Notes: generated by a model not told the origin, from the letters alone. A stretch of DNA of 64,000 nucleotides from Castor canadensis (GCF_047511655.1 NC_133386.1:78185501-78249500); one strand, 5' to 3'. Positions 37,700-49,149 are shown, numbered from the stretch's first letter. Numbers and translations are program-made.

Positions 37700-37705
37700 A
37701 ATAAA
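37700..37705 (+). terminator. ME1 distal poly(A) signal candidate
   Basis: AATAAA about 1.46 kb after the ME1 stop. It is the best candidate for the 3' end of the long transcript, because downstream sequence soon changes to old DNA-transposon and SINE material. Confidence 0.45.
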
Positions 37706-38090
37706 ATTATAAAATAATTGTTATTCTTAAAAAGTACTGTTACACTTTAAAATTACAATTTTAGGTTTTTAAGAGATCACATGACAAGATATGAATTTCA
37801 GAAATATTTATTTAGCATGGACTATATTCATTTGATACATGTGTAGTCATTTATGCTGGATATAATGAGTGACCTACTTCCTTGTTCTTAAGGAAAGATG
37901 ACAAAACAGGCGTTACATGGTTACTTACTAGGTGTGAAGTATTTATATACTAGTTTCTTTATGAAGCTGATATTTTAATTAACTTGCCAAGTCCATGGAG
38001 TTAATAAGCAAAGAAGGAGATTTAGTAGAGTCTAAATCCATATTTGTCTTTTTTTATATTCTAGTCTTCATTCACTAGGCTGTGATCTAG

Positions 38091-38358
38091 AACAGTACTG
38101 TCCTAGGTGTACTTTTAAATTATCTGATAGCTTCATACAAATGAAAAAGGTAGAATTCATATTAATATATTTTATTTAAACCAATATATTTAAAATATTA
38201 CCACTTATAATTAATATAAAAATTGAAATACACATTTGCTTCATAATCAGATTTCAAAGTCTAGTGTTTATTTTACACTTACATTTCAATTTAGTTTAAA
38301 CTAGACAAATGCTTTGTAGTCACAGCTGGCTAGTTACCACCATACTGAATTGTGCAGA
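38091..38358 (+). repeat. hAT-Charlie-type MITE relic
   Basis: It runs from agaacagtactgtcctaggt to ccaccatactgaattgtgca with an AT-rich centre (atattttatttaaaccaata, cttacatttcaatttag). This matches a common mammalian nonautonomous hAT element whose exact family name I cannot fix. Confidence 0.6.
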
Positions 38359-38536
38359 TTTAGATGAGACAGTTATATTTCAATAGTTGTAAAACTGCAT
38401 TTCCATAAAAGAAGTGAAGCTTAAGTACATGTTTAATCAAAACTCTTTTGATAAGTAATGTCTCAATAAAGTGGATAAAAAAATGTGTGCCCGCTCCTTT
38501 TTCTAAGCCGGCCATGTAAATTAAGAAGGGAACATA

Positions 38537-38900
38537 GTTGGGCACAATGGCTCATACCTGTAAACCCAATTACATGGGATATGGAGATGGGGAGGATCAC
38601 AGTTTGAGGCCATTCAGGGCTGAAATACCTATTATAGAGCTATTTCAGGAGACACTAGAGACACCATCTTGACCAATAAGCCAGGCCTAGTAGCATGTGT
38701 CTATGGTCCCAGCTATGTAGGCGGCTGTAGGTAGAAGGATCTTGGTCTGAAACCAGTTTCAGGCAAAATTGTGAGATTCTATCTGAAAAATAACAAAGCT
38801 GGGGGTGCTGCTGAAGGCGTGGCTTAACGTGGCAGAATACCTGCTTAGCAAGCACAAGGTCCTGAGTTCAAAACCTCAGTACTGACCCTGCCCCCCCCAA
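38537..38900 (+). repeat. Trimeric B1-B1-ID SINE with perfect target-site duplication
   Basis: Module 1 is B1-like (gggcacaatggctcatacct), module 2 B1-like (gtagcatgtgtctatggtcc) and module 3 ID-like (gaatacctgcttagcaagca, gagttcaaaacctc), followed by a C/A-rich tail. The whole 364 bp is flanked by aagggaacata at 38526-38536 and 38901-38911, so it inserted as one unit. Confidence 0.9.
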
Positions 38901-39022
38901 AAGGGAACATAAGTCAGGATAAGAAAATTAAGGGGTTTTTTTGTAGCGTATCCATTTTTAGGGAAGGGGAGAGATATTAAAGCAGTAACCTAAAGATAAA
39001 GAATAAGTAGGAGCAAGCCAGG

Positions 39023-39025
<3 letters not shown>

Positions 39026-39058
<33 letters not shown>
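39026..39058 (+). repeat. (GT)n microsatellite
   Basis: A nearly pure run of about 16 GT units. Confidence 0.97.
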
Positions 39059-39061
<3 letters not shown>

Positions 39062-39282
39062 GTGTGATGTGGTATGTTGGAAGAGAGAAGTGTTTTCAGG
39101 CTGAGAATCTAAGCTTCTGCAAGTATCCCAAGGCAGGAGTGAATATAACATATGAAGAAATTATGGAGCTATTTCATTTATAAACTTAAATGCATTTTGT
39201 AATGCCATTGTCTTATTGTGGACAAAAGGACAAGAAAGTATGGAGGATTGATGTGGGAAGTTTTTTGGACAAGTCATTTTTA

Positions 39283-39525
39283 CTTTTTTTTTTGGCAATA
39301 CTTGGGGTAGAACTCAGGGATTTGCACTAGCTAGGCAGGTGTTCTACCACTTTAGCCATGCTCCCAACCCTTTTTGCATTGGTTATTTTTGAGCTAGGGT
39401 CTTGCTTTATGCCCAGGCTGACCTGGACTGTGATCCTCCTATTTATACTTCCCCTGCATTGCTGGTATGACAGGGACATGCTACCATACATAGTCATTGG
39501 TTGAGATGGGGTCTTGCAAACTTTT
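39283..39525 (-). repeat. 5'-truncated trimeric B1-B1-ID SINE, antisense
   Basis: A T-run, the ID complement (gtgttctaccactttagcca), a full B1 complement (ggtcttgctttatgcccagg) and the start of a second B1 complement (ggttgagatggggtcttgca) that stops early. Confidence 0.75.
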
Positions 39526-39688
39526 TCTCTAAGATAAGTCTAAGAGCTGGTCATGGCTCTATTAATATCAAATAGACTTCCAGGTAACAGATTCTAACAG
39601 AGATAGTGATAAAAAGGTTAGTTGTTAGGAGGTATAATTCTGTACTCTTTAATAAAATAGCTTCAAAATACATAAAGCAAATTTTGAT

Positions 39689-39801
39689 TTTTTTTTTTCC
39701 TGAGAAAGAGTCTCCCTGTGTATATCCCAGGCTGGACCCAAACTCTTCATCATCTTGCCTCCCAAGTGGAGTGCTGGCATTACAGGCATGAACCTGGTGC
39801 C
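39689..39801 (-). repeat. B1-like SINE, antisense
   Basis: A T-run then B1 complement (cccaggctggacccaaactc, ggcattacaggcatgaacc). Confidence 0.75.
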
Positions 39802-39867
39802 TTAACTCTTGTCTGTTATTGAAAAGTAATGACCCACAAGTAATTAAGTCAATTTGTAAAAGAAAAG

Positions 39868-39964
39868 AGGGGATTTCTCTGTTTGCTTGGACTGGCCTCC
39901 AACCATGATCCTTCCAATCTCAGCCTCCCAAATAGCTAGGATTACAGGTGTGAGCTGTCAGCGC
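39868..39964 (-). repeat. B1-like SINE, antisense
   Basis: B1 complement (ggactggcctccaaccatga, gctaggattacaggtgtgag), without a clear tail. Confidence 0.7.
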
Positions 39965-41803
39965 CCCCTCTGGATTAATCTTACAGATATTTACATATGC
40001 ATCAGTTGTGACAACATACAGAACTGTGGAATAGAAAACGCAGAATGTATGTGTTTACAAATGTTGGTGGAGATAGAAATGGTTAGCAAAAGACTAGGAA
40101 AAGCTGACTACGACATGGAGAAAATTAAGACTGGAGTCCTGCATTACACTATATGAAATGATAGACTCCAGATAGGTTAAATACCTAAATCTGAATGGGA
40201 AAAACACAATGTTAATATAAATTAATGTAGCAAAATATGTTTGGTAACTCAAAACACAGACATGAGCTGAAAAACTGACTGGATACATTATCTAAGGAGG
40301 AAAGGTTTTGGTGGATTAAATAGCTGTCTCCTTAAAATGATGTGAAAGGTGAAGGACTATCAGGACTAGGATGGGATGGGGTGTTTGCTTCTAGCAGAGG
40401 TGGATAGTAAAGATAACTCAGGCTCGAAGGCTTAAGTTCTCATCTCAAGGTACTGTTAAAACTTTAAAAAATTCTGTTTTTGCTATAAGAATCTCCTCTT
40501 TCACTAACTGCAGGTAGAAAAAATTGAAAACTGAGGTCTAACATAGTACTGACCAAAAAACAATAGGACCTTGATTTGGAGTAAGGGTCTATGGGTAGGA
40601 CTCAGGACATGCTAAACTAGGGTAAGCAATACTGCAGGTTTGAGCAGCTGTGTCACAGGAAACCCCTTAGGTCTAGGCAACCAGATGTACCCTTGGCATG
40701 TCCTCCCTTGCTAATCAAATCTTGTTTGTCTAAAGAGGTTATTACTGCCTTGTTTGAGGATCCTGAAATAACTCCATCTGAGGTAATGATGGTTTTGCAA
40801 AGAGAAACTAATTAACTTTATGCTCCTTCCAGGTTACTTCTCATTGTCTCTGTATACATACATAAAGTTAGATTCCAGTGTGGAGAGAGGCTGTGGTGGA
40901 TACAATTTAAAAGACAGTCCTGGGAAGAAGATTCAGACCAAAGGACCTCTAGATGTTGCACATTTATATTGGCAATAACCTGAGGAAAAATATATAACAT
41001 TCTGAGAATATTATACTGGGATAGAGTCACCTAAGTTTGAATTGAGCAGAACTACAGGTGTACTTGCCACAAATTCTGGATTCAGTGGGCACTGCCTTAA
41101 AAGACTGGAAGTGATTCCACTTGTTGGTTCAGTTAGTTGAGTGGAAACATGGATTTTGTAATGGCCCACATTAAATGAAGTTGAGAATTCAAACACTTCT
41201 TGTAATAATATAAAGAAATTCAAAGATTTATAAAGATAGCAGTGTTGGAGTGGGTTTTTTTGTTGTTGTTTTGTAGAACCAGTGACCTCTTTCATTATGG
41301 TTTGGAGAAATACATTGGTGGTGAGAATACAAGTATCAATGAATTCATTTTAATAACTTCTCTGTAGGCTGGGAAGGCTTGTGAGAAATGCCATGGTTAA
41401 AATAGGTTTTAATGAAGACATCGAAATCTTGGGGTTGGTAGAGGCAAGTAATAACTGGAGACAGGTGCAGACAGTTATCAATTCAAGCAGGTCTGACGCA
41501 GTGAGAATAGTTTGCCCCACAGAAATTGTTTGTGGAGAGTTAATCACAGGGCCTCATGGCCAGAAATAATGTTCAAAAAAGTAACAACCAGGCAGCATAG
41601 GTCCTTACCAAGAAAAATGGATGCCATTAAAAACTTACACAGTCACACATCAAAACTTAACAGCTAACCAATCCAGCCTAGGACCAAATACTTGGAAAAC
41701 CCCTACAGATCCTGCTTGATATCTGTAACATCAGAAAAGGCTCATTGGAGCTACCAACATAAAGTTGGCAAATTGCCACATACAGATAAACATGAAAGAT
41801 CCC

Positions 41804-42333
41804 TGTGTTAGTCAGTTTTCATCTCTGTGACAAAATACCTGAGCAAGTGAACCTGAAGAAAGGTTTATTTTGTTTCACAGTTTCAGAAGTTTCAGTGGTT
41901 GGCTGACTCCCTTGCTACAGACTTAGTGTAACAGAACATTATGATGGTAGGAGCATGTGACAGAGGCAGCTGCTCACCTCATGGCTGCCAGGAAGCAGAG
42001 AGACTGACAGAGAAAGGGTCTAGGCAAGATGTACCCTTGTATGGCCCATCCCCAGATCCCAGTATCCAGTAGGCTGAGGCAGGAGAATTGTGTGAATTCA
42101 AGGTTAGCCTTGAGATCCTGTGTCAAAAAAAGAAAAGCACATCCCAAGTGACCTACTTCCTCTAACTAGGTACCCTCCCACCTCCTAATAGCCCATTCAA
42201 TATGAACTCATCAATGGATTAACCCATTTATGAGATTAGTGCCCTCATGATTCAATCACCTATCATCATTGCCACCAGCTGGGGTCAAGCCATCACTACA
42301 TGAGCCTTTGGCTGGAATACTTCATATCCAAAG
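41804..42333 (-). repeat. MaLR-like LTR relic, antisense, split by a nested SINE
   Basis: It starts tgtgttagtcagttttcatc and contains gaaaggtttattttgtttca, gcagctgctcacctcatggc, tgacctacttcctctaacta and, near the end, catgagcctttggctggaat, following a rodent MaLR-type LTR in reverse. It is noncoding. A short SINE at about 42057-42136 interrupts it. Confidence 0.6.
42057..42136 (+). repeat. Short B1-like SINE nested in an LTR
   Basis: It has cccagtatccagtaggctga, ggcaggagaattgtgtgaat, caaggttagccttgagatcc and an A-rich tail. It lacks the first part of B1. Confidence 0.65.
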
Positions 42334-43335
42334 TATTACCACTCCTAAGATGAAAAACTGGGTAATAATGTCATAAACATGTTTCCAGAATCTTCCTAAC
42401 AGGCTTCCATTTACTACAGTAACAATGTACTGTATAAAGTAAATGACCAGGCCATTTGGAGGCCATTTGGGAACAGTTCTGATAACTTCTGGGGTCTCTG
42501 ACACCCAGTCTCTAGTTATTTTCCCAGTGAATAGTTGGAATTGACTTATTTTTAAATAATTTTTTAAATTGACAGGTAAAATTGTACTTATTTATCATGT
42601 ATGAATTGATATCTTTATCTTCTATGGCAATATCCCCACATTGGGTTCTTGATCTGTAATTAAAAGTTTTTTCAGTAGAGGGTACCAAGAAATTTTGAGA
42701 GAGAAGCCAAAGCCTTCAAGGCTTTAAAAGAAGCAGGAATGTGAATCTTATATCTCCATTGACATGATCTTTGTCATATGCAGGAGACAGATGGGTCTCT
42801 CAGACTGACAATACAGTTTATAAACTTAATCAGATGGGGATTCCAAGTACAGCTGCTGTCAGAGAGGCTGCCTTTTCTTGGACTAAATCAAGGTAGTTGA
42901 TTTTGCTAATTTGGCCAATGATTTGTTTTTGTCTTTCCTTTATTCCAGAAAGTAGAGAACACCTAAGCAGCTTGCTCTGTCTCAATATGCAGACCTCTAG
43001 TTGCAGTGTTGCACTAATTCTGACTGGGTCAGAATATCATTCTTAATACCATTGCACAGAGCAGCTACTAGTCCAGCAGGTTGATGATGACCTGCTGATA
43101 GGATCCTGGAGCACTGCAGGCATTAGGTTCCCTGAATGTTAGAGACATAATGCTAGATGGCAGAAGGTAAATCTCATGAAAATACTAGGACTTGTCATCT
43201 CAGCCAAGTTTTGTAGAGGTGGAGTGTCTAGTGCCTGCTGGGAAGTCCCCTCCATAATGAAAAACAAATTATTTATTTCCTTCTTCCAATTACTAAGGAG
43301 GGAAGGAGAGTCCTCAGAGTTCTGTTTATTGTTGT

Positions 43336-43463
43336 TTGTTTCTTTGACTTTTTGAGATAGGGTCTTACTTACTATGTAGCCTAGGCTGGCCTGGAACTTG
43401 TGATCCTCCTGTCTTAGCTTCCTGACTGCTGTGAATACAGGAGTGTGCCACCACACTCAGCTG
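43336..43463 (-). repeat. B1-like SINE, antisense
   Basis: B1 complement: gagatagggtcttacttact, ctaggctggcctggaacttg, gtgtgccaccacactcagc. Confidence 0.85.
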
Positions 43464-43466
43464 TTT

Positions 43467-43493
43467 GAGATACAGTGACTTACCACAAAAATG
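43467..43493 (+). repeat. 27-bp direct repeat, copy 1
   Basis: It starts gagatacagtgacttaccac and is identical over 27 bases to 45627-45653. Sequence on either side differs. It abuts the 5' end of the antisense B1 at 43336-43463. Confidence 0.9.
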
Positions 43494-45626
43494 TTGAACT
43501 TTAAACATTTTGTGTGCATTGCTCAAACTCATTTATAGGTTGATCCAAATGTCTAGCTCTGACTGGAATTGGAGGAAGAGTGACTCAGATGGTCCTAGGC
43601 TGCAGTGAAGTAAATTCTACCATGTGGACTTACAAAGGAGACCCAATGGGCTCAGAGTTTTTGTGGCAAATCAGGTTTCTGTATAAAACCATGTATTTCT
43701 GAGCAAAAGCCCTCTTCAGAAAATAGCTATTATTTTGACTTACTAGTAGGCTACTTGCAGTACAAGCAAATGAAAAAAAATTGTCCTATTCAAAAGGGTT
43801 CCATTAAGGCCCCTCATATGGGCACTTGAGAGTGTTCCAAGTTCTGAGAGGGGAGGAAGACATGTGAGCACTTGTAAGTGAAACCTCAAGTTTACAGGCA
43901 ACAAGGCTTTGATTTAATATAAGGTATGCTTTAGAGGACCCTGGCCATGGTCAGTCAACTCATCCAGTCCACCCCCCCATTATGCATGTATACATAGCTC
44001 ATAGCCTAACATATAACACACCAGTAAGGAATGAGAAGGAAAACAGTATTTGAAGATTCTGTAAGCTTTTAGAAAAATAGTGCAACTTTTATAAGCAAGC
44101 ATGCTTCCCAAATAACCATTTAAAAATTTTAATGTACAGAGTATCAGGATTCTTAAAGTACTAGCAATAGAGACTGATTCTAATGTCCAAGGAATAAAGG
44201 CTAAGGTTTTTCTCAGTCCCTCCTTTAGGGTGCTGAGAGAAACAAAGCTTTCAAAAGGCCAGACATGAGGATGGCAGTACAGCTTTCAGTGGCAGAAACT
44301 CAGAAGCATCTTTCCAGGAGGTTGCATGAGGGCAACTTGATTCCAGTCACTTTCTCTTCCCAAACCACACAGAGAAGAGCGATTTCCCAAAGTAAGTGTT
44401 GTGTGTATAGGACTGGGGGTGAGGGCAGGGTTGTTTGTGCTCCTATCAGGGTGGGAAACACAAGCAGCAATCTACTATACTTGGAAAGCTGAGTTTTGAA
44501 TGAGATTATCTTTTTATATAAAACCTAAGTTTCTCCCACAATAAATGTCGATTTTTAGGAAAAAAGTATTGAATGCTAATATTGGGTATGTAAAAGCAAA
44601 TTCTGAAAAACTTTCATCAGACATAGCTCCAGAAACAGTAGAGTTCATAAGCTTGAATTTGTTGCTTGAGTTATGAAATCCATTTTTTGTTCCATATTTT
44701 TAGAGTGTTTTGGTGGTACTGAATTTTGAGCTTTGTTCTTAAACTTGTTTATAGTCCCATAGTTACTTTTGCTAATTTAATCATAGGAAAAAACCATAAG
44801 GTAAGTGTATAGCATATACTATCTCATTTAAAGGACAAAAAAGGCAAATGGAGTTAGATCTCTACCTAAGGTCCCCAGATTACAAGTATTATTTATACTT
44901 ATTGATAGTTTGAGATTATGTGGGAAAATGATTCCCCTACTGTGTTGTTTTCAATCTTAGTACACATAGAGAAATGAGTCATATTTCTTTCCTTTATACA
45001 CAGATAAAGTTTGAGCCCCCCAGCTTGAGTTCCAGTGGCATCCCACGGGATTAAAACATGAATGGGTCAGCTGATGGTCTGGCAGAGAGAGCCCAGAACC
45101 AAAACCTTAAAGTCTGAGTTATACCCCAAGAGGAAATTTATTCTGAGTGGCAAAGTGAATTCAGTTCCAAGGCCTCGTGGGCACAGGAGTCTGATTATGC
45201 ATCTACTGGTCCCTTACATCTCCCAATCCCAAGGACACATGTCTGCATCCTAAACACACAGTAAAACCAGGAGGTACTGGTTCATCAGAAGTTCTGTGAG
45301 CTCAACACATGTAACACGCATCTAACAGAATGTGTCATGAATTAGGGAATCAGGCATTCCCCTGCATGTCACTACATCCCATCACCTGTTTAGCCTCCAG
45401 TTGGTACTAAACATCAGTGGATTGCCTGAGTTCCAGCAGGACTCCAAAGGCAGCAGTGGTTAAGGAGAGACCATGGAAGCAGGGAAAGGTACAGAGGCTG
45501 CTTGTGTTGTGCCCTAGCACACATGAAACGCCTAGAAATTCTAGGGCAGTGCTGCTCAAATAAGGGTTTTAAAAATTGTTAAACTCTTATTTTGAAAACG
45601 GCTGGTGGAACTTGGAATTTTCAGAA

Positions 45627-45653
45627 GAGATACAGTGACTTACCACAAAAATG
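45627..45653 (+). repeat. 27-bp direct repeat, copy 2
   Basis: Identical to 43467-43493, 2160 bp downstream in the same orientation. Confidence 0.9.
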
Positions 45654-46351
45654 CAGTTTGATTTTTTTTCCCCCAAAGATGGTGGCACAGTCCTCTACCT
45701 GGTCTCTCTCAACACTCTCTTGCCCCATATAGGAATACATACTAGCACACATGCAAAGGATGGAAAAAGCCATGGGCACATTTTGTAAACAAGAAACCCC
45801 ACTTCTTTTGTGGGTAAGAACTAAGAATATTGTTCTTATTTTCACTAGTATCCTTAACCAATTGACATGAACAACCAGGGGAAAAATTCTCTTTGCCATT
45901 CATATTAGTATCTAGTTTTACTAAAACACTCAAAATAGGGGGTCTGACTTGAAGTAAGTAAACATATGCTTTTGTTATTCCTATTTTATCCCTGATTTAG
46001 CATTAAATGATTTCCAATGATGAAAAAAAGGTTGGTGTGTCATTTACATGCTTGTATGATAAAAAGGGGAGAGATGTTACTCATATTTATGAAATCATAA
46101 CTGCAGTTTAATTTTTGACATTAACTGTGGGGCTTTGCACTTCTTAATTAAATCAGCTTTACTGGTTAAGTACTTTTTTTAAAATTAATTTTCAATGAAA
46201 TAGTATTCAAATGACAACACAGCAACCTAGGGGTAACATCACATTCACACTGATACAAAGTTGAAAGGCCTATTTGTTTCATTAGTGGAAAATTCTGGAT
46301 CTAGGTTTCTCACTGAGGATGCTATATAGCCACCAGCCTTCTTATTTTGGT

Positions 46352-46357
46352 TTTATT
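46352..46357 (-). terminator. RWDD2A poly(A) signal candidate
   Basis: AATAAA on the - strand (tttatt on +), about 50 bases after the stop. It would give a very short 3' UTR, so a more distal site may also be used. Confidence 0.35.
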
Positions 46358-46406
46358 GACAAAAATAACTTAGTGAAATTATAGGTATAGGCCTCTTAAT
46401 AGATTC

Positions 46407-47084
46407 CTAGGACCCTGAACTTTTGCTTTCAATACCAAATAATATCTGAAAAACATGCTCACTTTTGTGCTTTCTGAGAAACTCTAGGAACTGGCCCAGA
46501 TTCATGTGATAATCATTCCTCAGTCCATAGTCACCATGGGCCTCAAGAAGTAATTCTTCAAAAGAGTGGAAAAGGCGCAGGTCCTCACCATTTCCCTCTG
46601 TCTCCATGCTCTCGGCATGCTTACAGGAAATGTGCTTCCAATTGGGGTATCTAATTGTGTGCCAGAACTCCTCACAGTGATCCTTAAAACCCTCCACACA
46701 GATTATTCCAGGCTTTCCTGTCATGCAAAATCCTGTCACATCTAACCTTTTCCCCACTTCCAAAATCTTTTTCCTTAGGTCCTGCTGATATATGTGGTGA
46801 CTGTAGATCCACATTCGGAGGAATGTGTTCTTGACTGGCTTTGTTTGTGTAGATGGTTCATATGTGAGCTTTCTGTTCAGGAAATAGGATGCACTGTTGT
46901 CCTGTAGCCACTGGATCGCTGCACATACACAGAGTTCACCTGGATCAAAAGTACCTATGTAAGAAGTGAGACTGTTGTTGAGAAGTAGCTGCTGTTGTCT
47001 GTCAAGTTCAGATGACCGTCCAAACAGCTCTAATGCTGCGTAGGGGTAGCTGTGAGGCATGGTAACTTGCAAATCAATTGTCAC
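46407..47084 (-). CDS. RWDD2A: RWDD2A last coding exon
   Basis: It encodes residues 68-292 from [14 protein letters not shown] to [10 protein letters not shown] and the stop. The acceptor is cattttaag on the - strand. The frame stays open 93 bp into the upstream intron, but the splice junction and family sequence place the exon start at 47084. Confidence 0.96.
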   Translation of the reverse strand: MTIDLQVTMPHSYPYAALELFGRSSELDRQQQLLLNNSLTSYIGTFDPGELCVCAAIQWLQDNSASYFLNRKLTYEPSTQTKPVKNTFLRMWIYSHHIYQQDLRKKILEVGKRLDVTGFCMTGKPGIICVEGFKDHCEEFWHTIRYPNWKHISCKHAESMETEGNGEDLRLFHSFEELLLEAHGDYGLRNDYHMNLGQFLEFLRKHKSEHVFQILFGIESKSSGS

Positions 47085-48092
47085 CTTAAAATGAAAACAA
47101 ATAGATTTAAATACTGTAGAACAACTATATGTGTCTGGTGTCCCATGCTGGGATAAAGAAGTGAAGTCAGACACCATTTCTGCCCTTCATGAAGTTTAGA
47201 GCCTAGTGAAGGAGACACATTAAACAAATAACTACACATAACAAGTGTAATTTCACCATGGAAGTGATCAAGGTTCCACTGAAGTGTGTAACCACTGGAC
47301 ATAATTCATTCTGGAGAACCAGCAAGCCTCCTCTAGGGGGTAAATGAAGGATGAGTAGTGCCCAGACTGCATGCTGCTCATGCCAAGTTAATGTTGCTGG
47401 GAATTAATGATCAAAAGATGGAGGTAAATTGATTTTTAACATTTAGATTTTGTATTTGCATTTGCTTTTTGTATATGATGCCATCAAAACAAAACTCCTA
47501 AAACATTCATTCACTTCCTAAAAAGCCTATTTTGTGACAGGCAGTACTTAGATTTGTGAAAATCATGATATATGTAAAAGGTAGTCCGTACTACAGCAGT
47601 TGGATTGGTAAGAAACTGCATGAGTGAACAGAATAATTATAGTGTGAAACTGCAAGATATTTTAAATAAAAAACGTCCTGCAAATTTGCTTAAAAGGTGT
47701 GCATGTTTATATAAAATTCAGGCTATTTATTGAAAAAACTTTATAGAGCACCCTGTATTTTATATATTTTGCTTCCAAACAAGTAAAGGAATATTGAGTA
47801 TTCTCTTGTTTCCTTCATAGGAAGCTCATGTACCAGGTGTTTCAATTAAAAACTGGGCACCTTGCAAACATAAACAAAGGAGGGCACCCACCTTGGGCTC
47901 CTCGAGCTGAAGCGTAATCACAAATTCGATATTTGGTGGTAGCGCCTCTCTTGTGCCTTCCAGATACCTCTTTACATTCCTCAAGACATTTACATCTTCC
48001 AGTTTTACTTCTCCTTGGTTGGGAAACATAGAAAACAGCATCTCCATCTCCAGCAGCTGAAGCTGAAGGCTTTCTTTCACTGGAGCCGACAT
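46407..48092 (-). CDS. RWDD2A: RWDD2A, RWD domain-containing protein 2A (complete coding region)
   Basis: Two coding exons (48092-47892 and 47084-46407) join in phase 0 after Lys67 to give 292 residues, the length of human RWDD2A. The N-terminal part ([32 protein letters not shown]) through TMPHSYPY and the following segment is the RWD fold (about residues 14-135), an alpha/beta module that binds other proteins. The C-terminal half ([32 protein letters not shown]) is the DUF1115 domain found in RWDD2 proteins. Its molecular role is not established. The ATG at 48092 has an A at -3 and matches the family start. Junctions are AAG|gtgggt and ttttaag|GTG. It is transcribed away from PGM3, with upstream noncoding exon(s) probably in the CpG island. 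The frame is intact. Confidence 0.97.
47085..47891 (-). other. RWDD2A intron between coding exons
   Basis: About 0.8 kb. 47150-47345 resembles an old interspersed repeat whose family I cannot name; the rest is AT-rich. Confidence 0.85.
47892..48092 (-). CDS. RWDD2A: RWDD2A first coding exon
   Basis: It encodes residues 1-67, ending in QLEEPK, and the donor reads AAG|gtgggtgcc on the - strand. 5' UTR sequence continues upstream; a possible acceptor (ccctag) would start this exon near 48232, but that is uncertain. Confidence 0.95.
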
Positions 48093-49149
48093 GTTATCTT
48101 GAAATCAACCTGCTTGGAAACCTGGAAAGCTCCAGGACCACTGGGTTTATCAATGACCACTGGTGTCCAGAGAAATTTCCAGAAGGTCCCTTTAGGAGGA
48201 AGCAGTTCCGCAGTAACACTTTGCACACACAGCTAGGGACAAAAACCCGGACACTTAGCACCATCAGCTTTGTCTCCTGACTCCCAAATCTAGTATGCAC
48301 AAGATCCCCTAAAATACTCTCCTACAATTCAGATTCCTAGTCTCTTTTCCCCACCCCTGCCTGTCAATCTAGAGTTCAGAGTCCGTGCTTCAACAGGTGT
48401 TCAGAATTACCCGGTTGCAGCAGGTGGTTGCAGGTGAGACCTGCAGACGCTGCGTAAACCTGAAATGTCGGGAAACCCTCCCAGGACTCTAGCCCGGGCA
48501 GAGCAGGTCGTGGCGGCCAGGAAGGTCCGCAGGGCCGTGGGGCGGGGCTTCGGTCCACCAGCTCCGGAGTCGCAAGGACCCGCCGTCCACAAAGTCAGCC
48601 GCTGCCCTGAGCCTTCCCGCCTCTCCCAGGGGCTGGGGGATCCGACGATTTGGATCCACTCGATGTCAGCTCCACTGGCCCTGGGGCCAGTTACAGAGAA
48701 CTGGTGGGTGGGGAGGACCGAACGAGGGGACGGTGGTGTCAGATCACAGATTTGGGAGACGATCCCGACAGTCGAGACAAGGATGCGGAAAGCCGGTGGC
48801 ACTTTCTGTGGCAGAAGCCTCCGGGTCAGATCGGGGTTGGCACCCGCCTCCGCCCACCATTCTAGGCCACTAGGACCCCCGGGTTCCCCGAGGCCCAGCT
48901 TTGGAGGCGGAGACTGCGCATCCCAGTGGTTAACCCTTGGCCCCAACCCCCGGGCCGCCGCGGGGCCTCACCCTTCCTGGTTATTCAATCCAAACAGCCA
49001 GACAGCCCGCTCCAAACCGCATCCGCAGTTTCGCGGGCGCGCGCCGCGCGTGACCGGCGGAGAGGCCGGGCCTGGAGGCATGGGCGGGGCCAGGGGACCC
49101 TCCCCCGCTGCGATTGGCTGAGGGGCGTGGCGTTGGGCCGGAAGCCCTG

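Larger units (their letters stand above)
36246..37720 (+). other. ME1: ME1 3' UTR (extent inferred)
   Basis: AT-rich sequence after the ME1 stop with no coding potential. AATAAA hexamers occur at 36634-36639, 36848-36853 and 37700-37705. Two rat ME1 mRNAs of about 2.0 and 3.1 kb that differ in 3' UTR length are described. A stop-to-signal distance of about 1.46 kb at 37700 fits the longer form and the earlier signals could serve the shorter one. The exact ends are inferred. Confidence 0.6.
37721..46350. other. Intergenic region between ME1 and RWDD2A 3' ends
   Basis: The convergent 3' ends of ME1 (+) and RWDD2A (-) flank about 8.6 kb. Recognised contents are a hAT-type relic (38091-38358), SINEs at 38537-39964, an LTR with a nested SINE (41804-42333) and a B1 (43336-43463). 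The stretches 40.0-41.8, 42.35-43.33 and 43.5-46.3 kb show no gene or named repeat. Short frames such as 41381-41569 and 45062-45253 have no recognisable protein. Confidence 0.7.
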
